Assembly (NCBI RefSeq): GCF_022870865.1
Contig: NZ_CP091508.1
Coordinates: 1,798,001-1,862,000 of the forward strand
From: Uruburuella testudinis
GTDB lineage: Bacteria > Pseudomonadota > Gammaproteobacteria > Burkholderiales > Neisseriaceae
Reading direction: 5' to 3'
DNA: 64,000 nt
The translations under genes were made by a program, and so were the position numbers. The notes beneath the pieces were generated by a model. It searched no databases. It had not been told where the DNA came from and saw nothing but the letters and a program-made list of their open reading frames with translations. The stretch's first letter is position 1; every line of letters starts with the position of its first letter. This document shows, in pieces, positions 1 through 9,931 of the stretch.

Positions 1-409
1 TCAGGTTTTCAAACAGAATTTTATGCTTGCACACTTCCGGCTTGTCGCCGTTGATGCTGTCGAGGCGCACCAAGGCAAAATAGCGTTCGTTGTCTTTGGG
101 CACCCGCACGCTGCCTTCGATGGTGTCGCCGGTGTGCAGATTGAAGCGGCGGATTTGGTTGGGCGACACATAAATATCGTCGGGCCCGGCCAGATAGGAA
201 GTGTCGGAGCTGCGCAAAAAGCCGAAGCCGTCGGGCAAAATTTCAAGCGTGCCGGAGCAGGTAAAATTTTCGCCCTGCTTCATCAGCTGGCGCACAATGG
301 CAAATACCAAATCCTGTTTGCGCAGGCGGTTGGCATTTTCAATGCCGTGTTGTTCGGCCATTTCCAGAAGTTTGGAAATGTGCTGGGTTTGTAATTCGGA
401 AACGTGCAT
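1..409 (-). CDS. rho: Transcription termination factor Rho, N-terminal part (runs off the left edge)
   Basis: Rho is a hexameric RNA-dependent ATPase that ends transcription at unstructured C-rich RNA. About 136 N-terminal residues are visible: the helical Rho N domain ([14 protein letters not shown]) and the cold-shock-like RNA-binding domain with the family signature [21 protein letters not shown] and QIRRFNL. The ATPase domain lies outside the window. The ATG at 409 starts MHVSEL, matching the usual start of the family. About 200 bp of non-coding leader with one DUS separates it from the next gene, which ends at 614. The identification is secure from the RNA-binding domain alone. Confidence 0.95.
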   Translation of the reverse strand, partial: MHVSELQTQHISKLLEMAEQHGIENANRLRKQDLVFAIVRQLMKQGENFTCSGTLEILPDGFGFLRSSDTSYLAGPDDIYVSPNQIRRFNLHTGDTIEGSVRVPKDNERYFALVRLDSINGDKPEVCKHKILFENL

Positions 410-613
410 AGTATGAGATATCTTAAAATGTGAGAAATGGCGGCCTGAGGCCGTCTGAAAGTAAAGATGAGGATAGGGTTAAGCCGATGCGGCTTGATAT
501 AGAACGACAAAGTGCTTGTCAGACTCGGATTGTATTCAGTCGCCCCTGTTGTGTCAAATTTAATTAAGAAGCTTGAATCTTATCTGCTGCCGAAAACACA
601 AACAGCTCATGCT
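410..613. other. rho leader region
   Basis: About 200 bp between rho and the nuclease gene, both on the minus strand. It holds one AG-DUS near 450. No gene, clear promoter or terminator hairpin was recognised. The rho promoter must lie here or upstream. Confidence 0.4.
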
Positions 614-1807
614 TTATTTTGCCACAATCCGACCCGTGGTTTGATCCACCCGATAACGATTAATCGTACCCTCTGCAATATAACCTGCCGCTTCTTCAAT
701 GCTTGCCAGCGGCACATCAAACCACTCATGCGGGCGGTAGCTTTGCCCGTTTTTCGCCGTTAATGTGATGTTCAAGCGTTGGCCGTAGAAAAAAGTGTGC
801 AACAATCTTTCAAAAGTATGCGGATTGATGTTGCGGCATTCAAACGCCAACACCGGCTTCACTTCACTTTCCAAAAAGGCAATATCATTTACCGATTCCG
901 CCAAGCGGGCGGCTACCGTGGTAGTGGTAAAGCCGATTTTGTGCACATGGCGGCAGCCCGCCAATTCCGGTTTGGCGGCAGTCAAAGCCGCCACATACAA
1001 CCAGCCCGTTACCTCTTCACGGCATGGGTCGCCGGAAAGCAGATCACCGTTTTCAGACGGCTTCTGCATCATCACTTTGCGCCCGTTCGGATCTTTATAT
1101 ACCGCCCTGGCCAACGAGCGCATCAAAATATTCGATTCTGTGGCATTTTCATAAATCAAGCGCAGACGGAATTGGGCACGATTGCTTTTGCGCGCCTCTG
1201 CCTCCACCACATCGGCTATATAGCAAAGCTGGCCGCCCAATAAAAACAGCTCGCCTTTTTGCAGATTTTGCTCGGTTTTCAAGCGTTCCAAGTGCGCCCG
1301 CCCCGCTTTCAAAGCGGCATGGGTTTGTTGGAACAAAGCCTCAAAACGCCAAAAATCCACACATTCCCGCCGCTCTGCATTGCCTTCATCGGCATAAGCT
1401 TTGCCTTGTTGCTCGCTAATATGCGTAAAATCAAAAATCTCAATATTGCCCGCATCAAGCAAATCCAAATCATCATCGTCAAAAATATCAGCCAAACTGA
1501 TTACTGCTGCATCAATATTCAGCAAACCAAACTCATCATATGCCTTGAGCATTTCGGCACATTCCCCATCACGGCACAAAGACTGCAAAGTTTTCGCCAA
1601 CAATTCCTCTTGAAAATCGCCACTGCTTTCAGACGGCCTGCGCTGATGCCGTCTGAAAAAATCATTCACTTCTGCAAACTGTGCGATGCCGGTTTGGTGC
1701 CGCGCATCATGCTGTATTTTCGGTTTAACATCCGCCAACAGCCCCAAATCATCGTCCTCCCAAATATCATCCAACCCGCACCGGCTTTTTCTGCGCAGCA
1801 CCAGCAT
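614..1807 (-). CDS. GIY-YIG (T5orf172-type) nuclease domain protein, third gene of restriction-like island
   Basis: A 397-residue protein with an acidic N-terminal region of unknown fold and a C-terminal T5orf172-like domain of the GIY-YIG nuclease superfamily, about residues 268-375. Visible landmarks are GWLYVA (268-273), HKIGFT (289-294), a likely catalytic Arg301 and a likely metal-binding Glu333 in FERLLH. The ATG at 1807 shares one base with the helicase stop (TGATG). A GTG one codon upstream (1810) would give a 4-bp overlap. This tight coupling implies co-translation with the helicase. It probably supplies the DNA-cutting activity of the island, but this is inference: only the domain is recognised. 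A DUS pair lies inside the gene at about 1630-1662. Confidence 0.75.
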   Translation of the reverse strand: MLVLRRKSRCGLDDIWEDDDLGLLADVKPKIQHDARHQTGIAQFAEVNDFFRRHQRRPSESSGDFQEELLAKTLQSLCRDGECAEMLKAYDEFGLLNIDAAVISLADIFDDDDLDLLDAGNIEIFDFTHISEQQGKAYADEGNAERRECVDFWRFEALFQQTHAALKAGRAHLERLKTEQNLQKGELFLLGGQLCYIADVVEAEARKSNRAQFRLRLIYENATESNILMRSLARAVYKDPNGRKVMMQKPSENGDLLSGDPCREEVTGWLYVAALTAAKPELAGCRHVHKIGFTTTTVAARLAESVNDIAFLESEVKPVLAFECRNINPHTFERLLHTFFYGQRLNITLTAKNGQSYRPHEWFDVPLASIEEAAGYIAEGTINRYRVDQTTGRIVAK

Positions 1808-3951
1808 CACACACCACCTTTCGACAAGCTTTCCGCTTTTTTATTGCGAATATAAATCAAGGCTTCAGCCATACGTTTTTCCATGATATCGGCAGCATTT
1901 TTTGAGGGTTCGCGGCCATTGGTCTGCACAAACGTCTTAATCCGCGGCCACAGCATTACCGCTTCATCCTCACTCATGCTGATTCTGCCTGCATCCACAT
2001 AATTTTGAATCGCTTTCAACAAAGCACTGTCAACATTTTTCGACAAAATCTCATACGCCTGCGCAAACGGATTTACCGCCCGAATCAAATCTACGTTTAA
2101 TTTTTCGATATTAATAAATTTCTCACCCAAACGCACAAACTGCGTGTTGCCCGCTATTGATTTCTCACCTGTTTTCGGATGAACAATTTCTGCTCCTGCC
2201 GGCAGCTCGTGCTCGCGCACAATCTTCTCCGGCTGCACATTCGCCTGCTCATCGGCAGAAAGTGTCTCAATATCCACAAACAAACCGCCCTGTTCCACAA
2301 AACGGCGCTCGCCTTCTATTTGCGCATTTTCAGGCAAGCTTCGGCCATCTATCAAACCGCCGCCGCTATTGGCCGTCATTATCGTTAAAATGCCGTCTGA
2401 AACCTGCTGACGTTCATCCGCATTCAAATCAGGATAACGATGCGCCACAATTTGCGGCAGCCGCACCTCATTTACCGTTTCAGACGGCATTTCGACATTC
2501 ACATAACCCCGCTGCGCCTGCTGATCTTGCGTCAGCGCCGCAATAATTTCAGTGGAATCGCCGTTTAAAATCTCCACCACTTTGGCCGACACCGGCACCA
2601 CCGTATCGTCCACCACCACCGTTCCGGCAGGCAACACCTCGCCTTTGCCCACATCCGAGCGGCGACGGAAAGTGATATTCGGTGCCAGCACCTGCTCCAT
2701 CAGCAACGACAGCGTAATCGCTTTCAACAGATTGTTAACCGATACTTTCACATCTTCGTCCGCCGCTTCCGGCTGCGCAATCAAATTGGTAAACTGTGCG
2801 TGGCTTTTGCCCGGGCAATCACGGGTAGCCCGACCGATAATCTGCACCACTTCCGTCATCGAGCTGCGGTAGCCGATGGTAAGCACATGCTCGCAAAAGG
2901 GCCAGTCGAAGCCTTCTTTCGCCATGCCCAGCGCGATAATAATGTCCATATCTTCACGCTCTTTTACTCCGCGCAAATATGCCTGCACTTTCGGGCGCAC
3001 CAGCGGATGATCGTCCACCAGATCAGCGATTTTCAAGTAACCGCCCGCATGGGTTTTAATCGTGATAATGCCCGTAGCCTCATCGCGGCCGACTTCCTCG
3101 CCCAAAATGTCGATGATGTGGCCGACGGCAGAATATTTGTCCACCGCCGCCTCGCCCGAATTCACATTCGGAATATGGATAATCGTTTTCTTGGCCGGGT
3201 CGAGCACCTCGCCCAAGGCATCCAGATAGCGCCCCTGATAAAAATGGTAGCCCAAGCCCAGCGATTTCAAATATTGATAACCGTTTAGCTGTTCGTAATA
3301 AGTGTAGGTTACCTTTTCGAATTTTGCCTCATCTTCTTCGGTAAGAATCGGCACCGCATCACCGCGAAAATACGAGCCGGTCATCGCCACAATATGCGCT
3401 GCCGATTGCTGCATCAGCGTATCCATCAGCCCGCCCAAACGGTTGTTTTCATCCGCCGACACATGATGAAATTCATCCACTGCCACCAAAGTATGGTCAA
3501 ATGCCGCCGCATTGCCGATTTCATCAAAGGCAAAACGCAAGGTGGCATGAGTACACACCAACACCTCATCATCGCCGCGCATAAAGCGGCAAAATGCTGC
3601 CACCTTGCCTTTATCATCGAGGCCGTCTGAAACGCAAAGGTTGTTTTCAGGCTTCACCCGCCAATCGGCAAAGAAACCGAAACAGCGTAAATCGGTATCG
3701 GCAAACGAGCCGCCAATCGACATTTCCGGCACCGCAATCACCGCTTTTTTCAAACCCTGATTGTTTAATTTATCCAAAGCCAAAAACATCAGCGCCCGCG
3801 ATTTACCTGAAGCAGGCGGTGCTTTCAGCAGCAGATATTGCGCCTGCCGCTTGGCAAACGCACGTGCCTGCATTTCGCGCATGCCCATATTGTTTTGCTT
3901 GGTGCTCGTGCCCGTTTGCGCATATTCGACATTGAGTAAGGGGATGGTCAT
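1807..3951 (-). CDS. DEAD/DEAH-type SF2 helicase of restriction-like island
   Basis: A 714-residue superfamily 2 helicase related to restriction-subunit (ResIII-like) helicases. Walker A is APPASGKS (about 44-51), the Walker B box is the variant DEFHH (159-163), motif III is TGSYF (191-195) and motif VI is IGRATRD (372-378). The C-terminal 250 residues have no motif I recognise and may contact partners. The ATG at 3951 is preceded by GGAAAAC. The gene lies 53 bp downstream of the methyltransferase and overlaps the nuclease, so the three genes form one operon read leftwards. It probably translocates along DNA between recognition and cleavage (inference). The helicase fold is clear from the motifs, the restriction role less so. 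Confidence 0.85.
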   Translation of the reverse strand: MTIPLLNVEYAQTGTSTKQNNMGMREMQARAFAKRQAQYLLLKAPPASGKSRALMFLALDKLNNQGLKKAVIAVPEMSIGGSFADTDLRCFGFFADWRVKPENNLCVSDGLDDKGKVAAFCRFMRGDDEVLVCTHATLRFAFDEIGNAAAFDHTLVAVDEFHHVSADENNRLGGLMDTLMQQSAAHIVAMTGSYFRGDAVPILTEEDEAKFEKVTYTYYEQLNGYQYLKSLGLGYHFYQGRYLDALGEVLDPAKKTIIHIPNVNSGEAAVDKYSAVGHIIDILGEEVGRDEATGIITIKTHAGGYLKIADLVDDHPLVRPKVQAYLRGVKEREDMDIIIALGMAKEGFDWPFCEHVLTIGYRSSMTEVVQIIGRATRDCPGKSHAQFTNLIAQPEAADEDVKVSVNNLLKAITLSLLMEQVLAPNITFRRRSDVGKGEVLPAGTVVVDDTVVPVSAKVVEILNGDSTEIIAALTQDQQAQRGYVNVEMPSETVNEVRLPQIVAHRYPDLNADERQQVSDGILTIMTANSGGGLIDGRSLPENAQIEGERRFVEQGGLFVDIETLSADEQANVQPEKIVREHELPAGAEIVHPKTGEKSIAGNTQFVRLGEKFINIEKLNVDLIRAVNPFAQAYEILSKNVDSALLKAIQNYVDAGRISMSEDEAVMLWPRIKTFVQTNGREPSKNAADIMEKRMAEALIYIRNKKAESLSKGGV

Positions 3952-4004
3952 GTTGTTTTCCTTTTTTTTGGTTTACGTCGCTTTGAAAGTTGCGATACCG
4001 GCCG

Positions 4005-6886
4005 TTATTTGCTTTCAGACGGCCTTTTCTTGCTTTTAGCTGCTTTGGCTTTCGTTTTCACTTCTGCTTCGCGTTGCTGTTCTGCTGCAATCAATTGCTC
4101 ATACAAACCAAACAGATGCGCCACGCGCTCAAGGCCGTCTGAAAAAGGTTTGCTGCGGTAAAGCTTATCCACCGCCGCATCCAGCGTCTGATGGGCTTGG
4201 CGCAGATTAGCGGGCATTTTGTCGGGGTCGTATAATTCAGCCAGGGTTTTGCCGGCGTTTTCGGCACGGGCCCGCAAGATATTTTTGGCCAACTCGGCAA
4301 TCTGTTCCCGCGCCGCTGCCGATGCTTGCGGCCACGGAAAAGTGTTGTAAACCAAAGTGCCGGAATAGCGGTAACGACTTTCCAGACGGCCTGCCACCAT
4401 GCGCATCCAATCGTTGTGCATCATCGAATTTAAAATACCGAATTCGTAATAAGTGGCGTAGGGAATCATTAAATTAGCATTACTGCTAATTACATCGGCA
4501 TTCAGAAAAGCCATCGGTATATATTGACGGCGCTCGGAAGATACAGAGGGGACGAGGATATATTGGCCGTCTGAAGGTTGGCGGATTTCAGTAAACAGAT
4601 GGGCCTTCTCTGCCCATTCTTGCGTTTGCTTCTTTTTACTGCTCAAACGAAATGCACGCACAGCATGCACCCGCGCCATCACTTGCGGCATAGCAGCCAA
4701 TTCATCTTCGCCAATCCCCACCAGCCACAAACACCAGCGCTCTTTGCCATTGAGAAATTCATCCGAACCAAGCAGCTTTTTCATCCATTTTGCGGCTTGC
4801 GGCTCAGCGGCAAGCAAAGCTTCTTTTTCAGCAGGGCTCAATATCAGATGGCCGCCGTCTACCGGTTTGTTGCCGTACACCATAGCCGACACATCGGCCA
4901 ACGGCGTTTCTCGGCTATTCACAGCCAAATTGCTGCCCGCAACCAGATACGGGCTGATATTGGCCACTTCCTGCACCACCCATTCTTGTTCAGACGGCCT
5001 GAACAGGCGGCATGGCGGGGTTTTGGCGGATTCAAAATCCGGCTCGTTATTGCCGCCGTCACCAAACGCAAAGCCTGATTGTTGGCCGCGGTATACCCTT
5101 TCCCGTGTCGGTTCGGCCGCCAAACCGATAACCACCACATGCACGGCGGCCTTTTGCCTGGCATTGTTTGCCCACGCAAAAGTTTGATAGGCAAAAGCGA
5201 TGCGTGCGTTCAATGCAAAAACCGGCGGCCACAACATCGCCACTTGCTCCCCTTGGGTGATCGAATTGGTGGCCACAAATGCGAGTTTTGCACGGCTGCC
5301 CCTGATGTATTGCGCGCCTTTCCAAAACCAGCAGGCCACGTAATCGAGCATTTTGAATTTTTTAAAGCCGTCAAACACGATTTGCATGTCTTCCGTTTGC
5401 GCATCAGTGCGGTTGCCCGAACCGCCAAACGGCGGATTACCGACCAGATACACTTCATCATCGCGGTGCGAATCGCGCGGGCAGAAAGTTTCCCAATCTT
5501 GGCGCAAGCTGTTGGCGGCGAGGATGTGGCCGCTGTCTTTCAGCGGCAGCGTCGGTAAGGCATTACCCAGTTGCAGTTGGTGGGCGCTGTTCATTTGATG
5601 TTCGGCCAGCCACAACGAAAGCTTGGCGGTTTCAGCGGCAAAGTCGTCGATTTCGATGCCGTAAAAACAGCCTAAATGGATTTGGCTGACGAAATAATCA
5701 TTGCTGCCCAAATCTTTGATGGCTTGGAAAATCCGGATTTCCAAACGGCGCAATTCTTTGTAGGCGATAATCAGGAAGTTGCCGGAGCCGCAGGCAGGGT
5801 CGAAAATTTTGATGCGGGAAAGGCGCATATTGAGCGCGTGCAGCTTTTGGATTTTGGTATCGGCACGAGTTTGGCCGTTGGCCAGAATCTGCTCGAAGGC
5901 CGTCTGAAAGTCGTCTAGAAAAAGCGGGCGTATGACTTTCATGATATTGGGCACAGAGGTGTAATGCTGCCCCAAACGGCTGCGCTGCACGGGATCAATC
6001 ACGGCTTGAAACATCGAGCCGAAAATATCGGGATTGATATCGGCCCAATCAAGCTGCCCGCATTCAATCAGCAGGCGGCGGGCGCGGGCATCAAATTGCG
6101 GCACGGGATAATCATCGGCAAACAGGCCGCCGTTTACATAAGGGAAAGCGGCTAAATGGGCGGCTGCCCGGCACCGCTCGGGATGGCTGTCGGGCTGGTT
6201 GAGGATGCGGAAAAGTTGCGTCAGATAAGCGGCGGTGTCGCTGCCGTTTTTTTGGGTGATATTGGCCAGCGTTTGCGTGAAGCTGTTTTTAGCGAAAATA
6301 CCGGTGTCTTCGGCAAAGAAGCAAAACAGCAGGCGGGTGAGGAAAATATTGAGCGCGTGAATCGCTTCGACAGAAGCATCGGGATTCAGGCTGCGAATTT
6401 GATCGGAAAGCCGTCCCATTTTTTCGGCGGCTTTGGTATCGGCAGGATTTTCACTGATGTCGCGGCTTTTTTCATAACCGGCCAACGGCAGGAAAAAGGC
6501 ATAGTTTTTGTGAAGCTCTTCAAAAGGGAAATCGACTGTGTCATCAACCTTGGCATCGTAAGCGGTAATGTCTTGATAATCGGTAACGATTAAAAAGCGG
6601 ATTTTATGTTGGGCAATAGCAGGCGACTGTCGCAACTGCGCCAGCGCTTCGGCCACGTCGTGCCCCCCCCCCCGACAGGTTGGAAATACAGGCGCTGTTT
6701 AAGCGCTACGGCGCCGCAATCGATATTATCGGCCACGTTGCTTGCCGCATCACCTTTTTTCAGTTTGGTGATCGTGGATTTCGGGGTATCGAAAATGCGC
6801 AAAAATTCGTAGATAAAACTATTGCGGTCAGGCTCTTGAACAAGTTTTTCAAGCGCCTCGAAAATTTGAGTGGGATGGAGTGCCAT
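4005..6886 (-). CDS. MmeI-like adenine-type DNA methyltransferase, phase-variable and currently out of frame
   Basis: A large class I SAM-dependent DNA methyltransferase of the MmeI/type IIG-like family. The gene is split in two frames at an 11-G run (minus strand) at 6663-6673. The first 75 codons (6886 to the tract) read into a frame that stops at 6590, and the remaining roughly 883 codons lie in another frame ending at 4005. Nine or twelve G would join them as QPVGGG(G)HDVAEALAQL into about 960 residues, normal for the family. In the joined protein motif I is DPACGSGNF (about 363-371) and motif IV is NPPF (484-487), the N6-adenine/N4-cytosine type. An AERMG-like helical segment (AEKMGRLSD) and a C-terminal specificity region follow. 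The N-terminal E-x-K nuclease motif of MmeI is not visible where expected, so cutting is probably done by the partner gene. The start is ATG at 6886. Confidence 0.85.
6663..6673 (-). repeat. Poly-G (11) phase-variation tract in the methyltransferase gene
   Basis: Eleven consecutive C on the plus strand (G on the coding strand) inside the methyltransferase gene. Tracts of this length are classic slippage sites in Neisseria. With 11 G the gene is OFF, with 9 or 12 G it would be ON, and the tract would encode three or four glycines. A sequencing or assembly miscount is the main alternative. Confidence 0.85.
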
Positions 6887-6926
6887 ATTATTGTAGTAAG
6901 ACTGTTATCCGAAATAAATAAAAGAA

Positions 6927-6956
6927 AGGCCATCTGAAAACGTTTTCAGACGGCCT
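6927..6956 (-). terminator. Inverted DUS pair, likely glnS terminator
   Basis: An AG-DUS and its inverted copy (one arm has a single mismatch, GGCCATCTGAA) form a hairpin. On the minus strand it is followed by a T-rich run, as expected for an intrinsic terminator just after glnS and ahead of the methyltransferase start. Confidence 0.7.
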
Positions 6957-6967
6957 CGCAGAAGATT

Positions 6968-8653
6968 TTATGCTTTGGCCTGCCAACCGTCTTTCAACGT
7001 AACCGTGCGGTTGAACACCGGTGCACCGGGCTTGTGGTCGTGGCGGTCGGTAACGAAATAGCCGAGACGCTCAAACTGATAGCGGCTTTCGGGCGCGAGG
7101 GTGTTGGCTACCGGCTCCACCCAGGCGCTGATTTCGGTTACCGATTCCGGATTGAGAAAATCGGTAAACGGCACGTATTCGCCGTCTTCGCCGCGCACGG
7201 CATCGGGGCGGGCTTCAACAAACAGGCGGTCGTATTGGCGCACGGTGGCCTGCACGGCGTGCTCGGCGGAAAGCCAGTGAATCACGCCTTTAACCTTGCG
7301 GCCTTCGGGCTTTTTGCCCAAGGTGTCGTGATCGATGCTGCACTTGAGCGACACAATGCGGCCGCCGGCATCTTTCACCACTTCTTCGCATTTGATCACA
7401 TAGCTGTAGCGCAAACGCACTTCGCCGCCGGGGGTGAGCCGCTGCCAGCCTTTGGGCGGGTTTTCGCTGAAATCGTCGGCTTCGATGTAGAGGGTTTGGG
7501 AAATCGGCACTTCGCGTTCGCCGAATTCGGGATGATGCGGATGATAAGGCGCACTGCGGCTTTGGGTGAGCGCCGGATCATAATTCACCAGCTCGACTTT
7601 AATCGGGTTGAGCACGGCCATCATACGCGGTGCGCTCTCTTCCAACTCTTCGCGGATGGCGCCTTCGAGCACGCTCATATCAACAATATTTTCTGATTTG
7701 GAAACGCCCACGCGTTTGGCAAACAAACGCAGGCCTTCGGGGGTGTAGCCGCGACGGCGCATACCGGAAATGGTAGGCATACGCGGGTCGTCCCAGCCTT
7801 TAACATGGCCTTCTGTAACCAATTGATTCAGTTTGCGCTTCGAGGTGATGGAATACAAAAGCTCCAAACGTGAAAATTCGTATTGGCGCGGATGGTTGTC
7901 GATGGGGATATTATCGAGCACCCAGTCATACAGCGGGCGGTGCGCTTCAAATTCGAGTGTGCACAGCGAATGGGTAATGCCCTCGATGGCATCGGAAATG
8001 GCATGGGTGTAGTCATACATCGGATAGATGCACCATTTGTCGCCGGTGTTGTGGTGGTGCACGCGGCGGATGCGGTAAATTACCGGATCACGCAGGTTGA
8101 TGTTGCCCGAAGCCATATCGATTTTCAGGCGCAGGGTTTTGCTGCCGTCGGGGAATTCGCCCGCTTTCATGCGCATAAACAGATCAAGGTTTTCTTCGAT
8201 GCTGCGCTCGCGATAAGGGCTGTTTTTGCCCGGCTCGGTGAGCGTGCCGCGATATTCGCGCATTTCTTCGGCGTTCAAATCGTCAACATAGGCTTTGCCG
8301 TCGCGAATCAGGCCGACGGCATACTCAAACAGCCGGTCGAAATAGTTTGAGGCAAAACGCGGTTCGCCCGCCCATTTGAAACCCAGCCACTGCACGTCTT
8401 CTTTAATGGCGCGCACGTATTCGTCGGACTCTTTTTCAGGATTGGTATCGTCGAAACGCAGATTGCACAAGCCTTCATACACGTAGGCCAAACCGAAATT
8501 GAGGCAGATCGATTTGGCATGGCCGATATGCAGATAGCCGTTGGGCTCGGGCGGAAAACGGGTGTGGATGGTGTTGTGTTTGCCGCTTTTCAAATCTTCA
8601 TCGATGATGGTGCGGATAAAATGATTGTCGGCAAATTGGTCTTTGTTCATCAT
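6968..8653 (-). CDS. glnS: Glutamine--tRNA ligase
   Basis: Charges tRNA-Gln with glutamine in the cytoplasm. It is a 561-residue class I synthetase with the HIGH motif in [16 protein letters not shown] near the N-terminus, the KMSKS-equivalent loop in ITSKRKL, and the C-terminal beta-barrel anticodon-binding domain. Length is normal for the proteobacterial enzyme. Two adjacent ATG codons (8653 and 8650) are possible starts and no strong ribosome-binding site distinguishes them. It appears to be a single-gene unit, with a DUS hairpin terminator downstream. Confidence 0.97.
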   Translation of the reverse strand: MMNKDQFADNHFIRTIIDEDLKSGKHNTIHTRFPPEPNGYLHIGHAKSICLNFGLAYVYEGLCNLRFDDTNPEKESDEYVRAIKEDVQWLGFKWAGEPRFASNYFDRLFEYAVGLIRDGKAYVDDLNAEEMREYRGTLTEPGKNSPYRERSIEENLDLFMRMKAGEFPDGSKTLRLKIDMASGNINLRDPVIYRIRRVHHHNTGDKWCIYPMYDYTHAISDAIEGITHSLCTLEFEAHRPLYDWVLDNIPIDNHPRQYEFSRLELLYSITSKRKLNQLVTEGHVKGWDDPRMPTISGMRRRGYTPEGLRLFAKRVGVSKSENIVDMSVLEGAIREELEESAPRMMAVLNPIKVELVNYDPALTQSRSAPYHPHHPEFGEREVPISQTLYIEADDFSENPPKGWQRLTPGGEVRLRYSYVIKCEEVVKDAGGRIVSLKCSIDHDTLGKKPEGRKVKGVIHWLSAEHAVQATVRQYDRLFVEARPDAVRGEDGEYVPFTDFLNPESVTEISAWVEPVANTLAPESRYQFERLGYFVTDRHDHKPGAPVFNRTVTLKDGWQAKA

Positions 8654-8837
8654 ATAGGGTCGTTATTTATTGGAGATGTTTAGTTTTCAGGCGGCCTTTA
8701 TGTATGAGGCCGTCTGAACAAGGGATAAATCAGATAATGGTGCATTGTACCTGAAAATTCAAGCCGCGTTCAGACGGCCTGCGGCAAACAGCAAAAAGCC
8801 GCCTGAAACGGGCGGCCTGTGGTTGCGCTGTGATATT

Positions 8838-9626
8838 TTATTTGGCTTGCTCACCGCCAAACCACTTATCGTAAATTTTTTGATAAGTGCCGTCGGCTTT
8901 GATGGCTGCAATGCCGGCATTGATTTTAGCCAGCAAATCATCATCGCGCCCTTTGCGTACGGCAAAACCGTAATGCTCGGTTTCAAAAGCCGGGTCGCTG
9001 ACGGTGGTCAGCTTGACGTTGGGGTTGTTGTTGACAAAATTCTGAATCACACCGTTATCGCCCACAGAGGCATCTACACCGCCGGTGAGCAGCTCTTTCA
9101 AGGCCAGCGGCATGGTGTCGAAACGTTTGATGTTGGCGCTGCCGGCTCCTTGCTGTTTTTGCAGCACCAAATCGCCGGTGGTGCCGGTTTGCACGGAAGC
9201 GGTATGATTTTGCAAATCGGCAAACGATTGGATATTAGCACCTTTTTCATTGGTAACAATCAGTTGCGATGCTTCAAAATAAGGGTCTGAAAAATCCATC
9301 TGCCCTTTGCGCTCTTCGGTAATGGTGACGCTGGACGACACCAGGTCGCTGTCGCCTTTATCCAAGGTGGCAAAAATACCTTCCCACGGGGTGTTGGCAA
9401 AATCAAATTTAATGCCCTGATTGGCGGCGATGGCTTCTAAAATGTCTTTCGAAAAGCCGACTACCTGGCCGTTGTCTTGATATTCAAACGGCGCATAAGT
9501 GGCATCGGTGGCCACCACATAGGCTTTTTCGGCTGATGGTGCGGCGGCGGTGTTGTCGTTTTTAGAGCAAGCGCCCAACATCAGGGCGGCGGCGATGGCG
9601 GCCAATACGGCGGTTTTCTTAAACAT
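8838..9626 (-). CDS. Polar/basic amino-acid ABC transporter substrate-binding lipoprotein
   Basis: A 262-residue periplasmic binding protein of the SBP_bac_3 family (ArtJ/HisJ-like). The N-terminus is a lipoprotein signal ending LMLGAC, so the mature protein should be anchored to the membrane by Cys20. Family features include YAPFEYQDNGQVVGFSKDI and the ligand-binding core around SVTITEERKGQMDFSDPY, the pattern of arginine, lysine or histidine binders. Start at ATG 9626 with TGAGGA eight bases upstream. No permease or ATPase lies next to it, so it must work with a transporter encoded elsewhere. The exact ligand cannot be read from the sequence. Confidence 0.9.
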   Translation of the reverse strand: MFKKTAVLAAIAAALMLGACSKNDNTAAAPSAEKAYVVATDATYAPFEYQDNGQVVGFSKDILEAIAANQGIKFDFANTPWEGIFATLDKGDSDLVSSSVTITEERKGQMDFSDPYFEASQLIVTNEKGANIQSFADLQNHTASVQTGTTGDLVLQKQQGAGSANIKRFDTMPLALKELLTGGVDASVGDNGVIQNFVNNNPNVKLTTVSDPAFETEHYGFAVRKGRDDDLLAKINAGIAAIKADGTYQKIYDKWFGGEQAK

Positions 9627-9931
9627 GGCTTTCCTCAGTTAGTTTGTGTAAATCGTCATTTACTGAATCATACACAAGTTTGATGGGCATGAACACTCAA
9701 ATTGTCAACAATAATATCTTTGTGCCGATTTTCTGCCTACAGAGGCATGATATTTTTCAAATATATTAATTTTAAATATAACATAACAATAAAAGGCCGC
9801 CTAAAGCAGAATATTTCAAACAATCGGCTGTTTTCTGCATCATAACGACAGACAACACCGGAAACAAAACACCCCTATCCGCAAATCCGTTAAAATCATA
9901 TTTTCTCTTTTCAGACGGCCTCAAGCTTGCT
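9627..9931. other. Divergent intergenic region between the binding protein and dinB
   Basis: An AT-rich stretch of about 300 bp that must hold both divergent promoters. A DUS (TTTTCAGACGGCCTC) sits just before dinB at about 9908-9922. No further gene, riboswitch or operator was recognised. Confidence 0.4.

Noticed and set aside
6590..6886. A 98-codon separate gene at the methyltransferase start
   Set aside because: It continues directly into the methyltransferase when the G tract changes by one or two bases; it is the 5' part of that gene.
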